Below, piece after piece: positions 63,375-64,000 of a stretch of 64,000 bases of DNA (positions within the stretch are counted from its first letter, which is position 1; every line of letters starts with the position of its first letter). A model generated the notes under the pieces. The model was not told the DNA's origin. It ran no database searches and worked only from the letters and a program-made list of their open reading frames with translations. A program made the position numbers and the translations under genes. Origin of the DNA: Arthrobacter cheniae (GTDB taxonomy: Bacteria > Actinomycetota > Actinomycetes > Actinomycetales > Micrococcaceae); assembly GCF_003602275.1 (NCBI RefSeq), contig NZ_QZVT01000005.1:72895-136894 (forward strand), read 5' to 3'.

Positions 63375-64000
63375 TTGCTTTCAGTCTTCCGTCATTCCGC
63401 ATACCGCAACCTCTTCACCGCTCAGGTCGTTGCCCTGTTGGGGACGGGCCTGCTCACGGTGGGACTGGGTCTGCTGGCTTTCGACGTGGCCGGTGCCCGG
63501 GCCGGTGCTGTGCTGGGCACCGCACTGACGATCAAGATGGTCGCCTACGTCTTCGTGGCACCCCTGATGGCTGCGCTGGTCGAACGCCTTCCCCGCAAGG
63601 GTGTCCTCGTCGGGGCGGACCTGGTCCGGGTGGCCATAGCCCTGAGCTTGCCGTTCATCGATCAGGTGTGGCAGATCTACGCGCTGGTCTTCGTCCTCCA
63701 GTCGGCATCGGCCACTTTCACACCCGCATTTCAGGCCCTGATCCCGGTTGTCCTGCCGGAGGAGAGGGACTACACGAAGGCCCTGTCGCTCTCGAGGCTC
63801 GCGTACGACCTCGAATCCCTTGTCAGCCCCCTGCTCGCTGCAGCCTTGTTGGCCGTCACGAGCTATCACAACCTCTTCGTCGGCACGATGGTGGGGTTCC
63901 TGGTGTCTGCTGCGATGGTCCTTGCGACCAGGCTTCCCACTCCCCCAAGCTCACCCGCTCACGGTTCGCTCCTACACCGCACCACCCTTGGCACACGAAT
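63375..64000 (+). CDS. MFS exporter, N-terminal part (cut by window edge)
   Basis: The first 208 residues of a major facilitator protein. It opens LSVFRHSAYRNLFTAQVVAL, as in the EntS/TMS12 exporter group; spans GTGLLTVGLGLLAFDVA, MVAYVFVAPLMAALVE and LVSPLLAAALLAVTS, with the loop RLPRKGVLVGADLVRV matching the MFS motif A region. TTG 63375 is used because AAGGAGG precedes it by four bases. The substrate cannot be told from this half. Confidence 0.85.
   Translation, partial: MLSVFRHSAYRNLFTAQVVALLGTGLLTVGLGLLAFDVAGARAGAVLGTALTIKMVAYVFVAPLMAALVERLPRKGVLVGADLVRVAIALSLPFIDQVWQIYALVFVLQSASATFTPAFQALIPVVLPEERDYTKALSLSRLAYDLESLVSPLLAAALLAVTSYHNLFVGTMVGFLVSAAMVLATRLPTPPSSPAHGSLLHRTTLGTR

Overview
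The window is 64 kb of high-GC chromosomal DNA from an actinobacterium, most likely a member of the Micrococcaceae close to Arthrobacter. Supporting signs are the dense codon bias, many GTG and TTG starts, ANTAR-type antitermination regulators (one is a PdtaR orthologue), the MurT/GatD lipid II amidation pair, an FMN-riboswitch-controlled RibM-type riboflavin transporter, the fused-function RelA/SpoT (Rel) enzyme, TIGR03085 and HGxxPAAW family proteins, and the actinobacterial order hisE-hisG-hisF / hisI-trpE-trpC-trpB-trpA-lgt. The genus is an inference; no rRNA gene is present.

Layout. 1-5.3 kb: the 5' part of polA, a hotdog thioesterase, a small lipoprotein plus hypothetical pair, a receiver-only regulator, a second lipoprotein and a stand-alone LigD-type polymerase domain. 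5.3-18.3 kb is an accessory stretch with long non-coding gaps and gene wrecks: a PAS-ANTAR regulator, a small orphan protein that shares a module with a GAF protein 7 kb away, a GlcG/HbpS-like protein, a hormone-sensitive-lipase-like hydrolase whose nucleophile Ser appears to be Asn, a VOC protein, a TetR regulator divergent from two membrane-protein genes, a broken terC, a GNAT-like protein, rsgA with a short leader ORF, fragments of a TetR regulator and of an IS256-type transposase, and an FUSC membrane protein. It ends at a tRNA-Leu(CAA) gene.

18.4-27 kb: pdtaR, then convergent pyk, gltD and gltB. 27.2-37.5 kb: lgt-trpA-trpB-trpC-(HGxxPAAW)-(Trp-associated membrane protein)-trpE-hisI, an oppositely oriented TIGR03085 gene, then hisF-hisG-hisE. 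trpD, trpG and the remaining his genes are not in the window. 37.6-41.6 kb: riboflavin operon ribM-ribD-ribE-ribB-ribH behind an FMN riboswitch, without the GTP cyclohydrolase II (ribA) part. 41.7-51.8 kb: aspS, an APC permease, hisS, a DUF349 protein, an AbiEi-like protein and rel. 52-59.6 kb: pdxT-yebC-ruvC-ruvA-ruvB-yajC-secD-secF, one long minus-strand cluster for vitamin B6, Holliday junction processing and protein export. 59.7-64 kb: murT-gatD, a stand-alone ANTAR protein, an HExxH protein and the start of an MFS exporter.

The housekeeping part is conventional. The points most worth a second look lie in 5-18 kb (shared signalling module, mutated hydrolase, remnants abutting a tRNA), in the related 9-bp tandem repeats at gene boundaries, in the rsgA leader, and in operons missing an expected partner (ribA, pdxS).
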